Assembly (NCBI GenBank): GCA_035582835.1
Contig: JAYKAV010001300.1
Coordinates: 855,650-919,649, forward strand
From: Phoebastria nigripes
Taxonomy: Eukaryota; Chordata; Aves; Procellariiformes; Diomedeidae
Length of the DNA: 64,000 bases
Reading direction: 5' to 3'
Shown here: one piece after another, positions 63,655 to 64,000 of the stretch
Layout of the letters: the number at the start of each line of letters is the position of its first letter
Position numbering within the stretch: position 1 is the first letter of the stretch
Notes under the pieces: generated by a model
The model's database searches: none
Told to the model about the DNA's origin: nothing
What the model saw: only the letters and a program-made list of their open reading frames with translations
Program-made: the position numbers and the translations under genes

Positions 63655-64000
63655 AAACGTCGGGAGATGTTTTCACGAGGACTCGTCCATACGCATCCGC
63701 ACCCGCACCGCGGCAGGCGCCCGCCCCGCAGCGCGGAGAGCAAAGCGCTTCCCTCCGCAGCCACCGCTCCCCCCGCCAAAAATGAAAAAGAAGCAAACAC
63801 GACGTGGGGAGGGAAGGGAAGGGAAGGGAAGGGAGGGGAAGGGGAGGGGAGGGGAGGGGAGGGGAGGCACCAGCCGGCCGGGCAAACTCCGCCGCCTGCG
63901 CTCCGGCGCCGCCCCGCCAGCTCCTCTGCCCGGAGGGCTGCGGGCGAGGCGGCTCCGCGCCCTTCCGCCGCCTCGCAACTTGCGCGCGTCGCGGCCGCCG
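63655..64000. promoter_or_regulatory. CpG island: probable gene promoter / first exon region
   Basis: Composition changes abruptly from AT-rich to strongly GC-rich, with about 45 CpG dinucleotides counted by eye in about 345 bases. CpG is scarce in the rest of the window. GC-box-like CCGCCCC motifs occur (63721 and near 63909), and a NotI-type GCGGCCGC lies at 63991. In vertebrates such unmethylated islands mark promoters of housekeeping and developmental genes. The island is cut by the window end, so its peak and the transcription start may lie outside. Direction is unknown. Reading leftward, a possible first-intron donor is at about 63608; reading rightward, the rest of the window is upstream DNA. 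Open frames here on the minus strand are GC-composition artefacts. Confidence 0.8.
63806..63867 (+). repeat. G-rich purine tract (GGGAA/GGGGA)n
   Basis: 62 bases made only of G and A except the final AGG junction: four to five GGGAA units, then at least five GGGGA units. Runs of four G spaced by single A on the plus strand satisfy the usual G-quadruplex pattern. The all-purine strand with near-mirror symmetry can also form triplex (H-DNA). Located inside the CpG island, as is common for promoter-proximal tracts. Variable length between individuals is expected. Confidence 0.92.

Noticed and set aside
63423..63978. Minus-strand frames in the CpG island, up to 125 codons (e.g. 101 codons at 63673-63978)
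   Set aside because: Arg/Gly/Pro/Ala-rich translations expected of any GC-rich sequence; the purine tract adds Pro/Leu/Ser repeats.
1..64000. CRISPR arrays, bacterial operons, phage or plasmid genes, tRNA/rRNA genes
   Set aside because: No regularly spaced direct repeats, no prokaryotic gene organisation and no intact tRNA or rRNA sequence seen; all signals are vertebrate-type.

Overview
The window looks like 64 kb of bird nuclear DNA that is almost entirely non-coding. Three things point to a bird. There is a long CR1 (chicken repeat 1) LINE whose 3' end is the CR1 octamer repeat (ATTCTATG + ATTCTA). There is a solo endogenous-retrovirus LTR of a kind I recognise as abundant in bird genomes. 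Interspersed repeats are otherwise sparse, apart from very old, decayed amniote repeats. The LTR type makes me lean towards a non-galliform bird, but that is a weak inference. Nothing resembles bacterial, plasmid or phage DNA: no operons, no ribosome-binding-site-led genes, no CRISPR array, no tRNA or rRNA.

Layout. From 1 to about 29 kb the sequence is AT-rich and single-copy in appearance. It is punctuated by a 77-base poly-T tract (6043-6119), small microsatellites and faint MIR/L2-like fossils. At 29.1-29.7 kb and 40.4-41.2 kb, and probably near 57.1 kb, lie old CR1 fossils, all on the minus strand. At 36.16-38.73 kb lies a much better preserved 5'-truncated CR1 on the plus strand. It carries the end of the endonuclease and the whole reverse-transcriptase region of ORF2, killed by stops and two frameshifts. 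At 44.8 kb there is a 90-base poly-T tract. At 55,228-55,804 there is a solo LTR on the minus strand, bounded by a perfect 5-bp target-site duplication and retaining CCAAT, TATA and polyadenylation-like motifs. The last 350 bases (from about 63,655) form a CpG island with GC boxes and a G-rich purine tract. This is the one strong hint of a gene: its promoter or first exon sits at or just past the right edge.

I found no host protein-coding exon that I can support. The open reading frames outside the CR1 are short and lack recognisable domains, and several are translations of poly-T or GC-rich sequence. The window is therefore either a large first intron of a gene read leftward from the CpG island, or the upstream intergenic region of a gene read rightward. 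The sequence alone does not decide which. I did not find an undescribed biological system. The items most worth checking are the CpG island with its G4/H-DNA-type tract, the 24-bp perfect palindrome at 30.7 kb, the intact-looking LTR promoter and the two extreme poly-T tracts.
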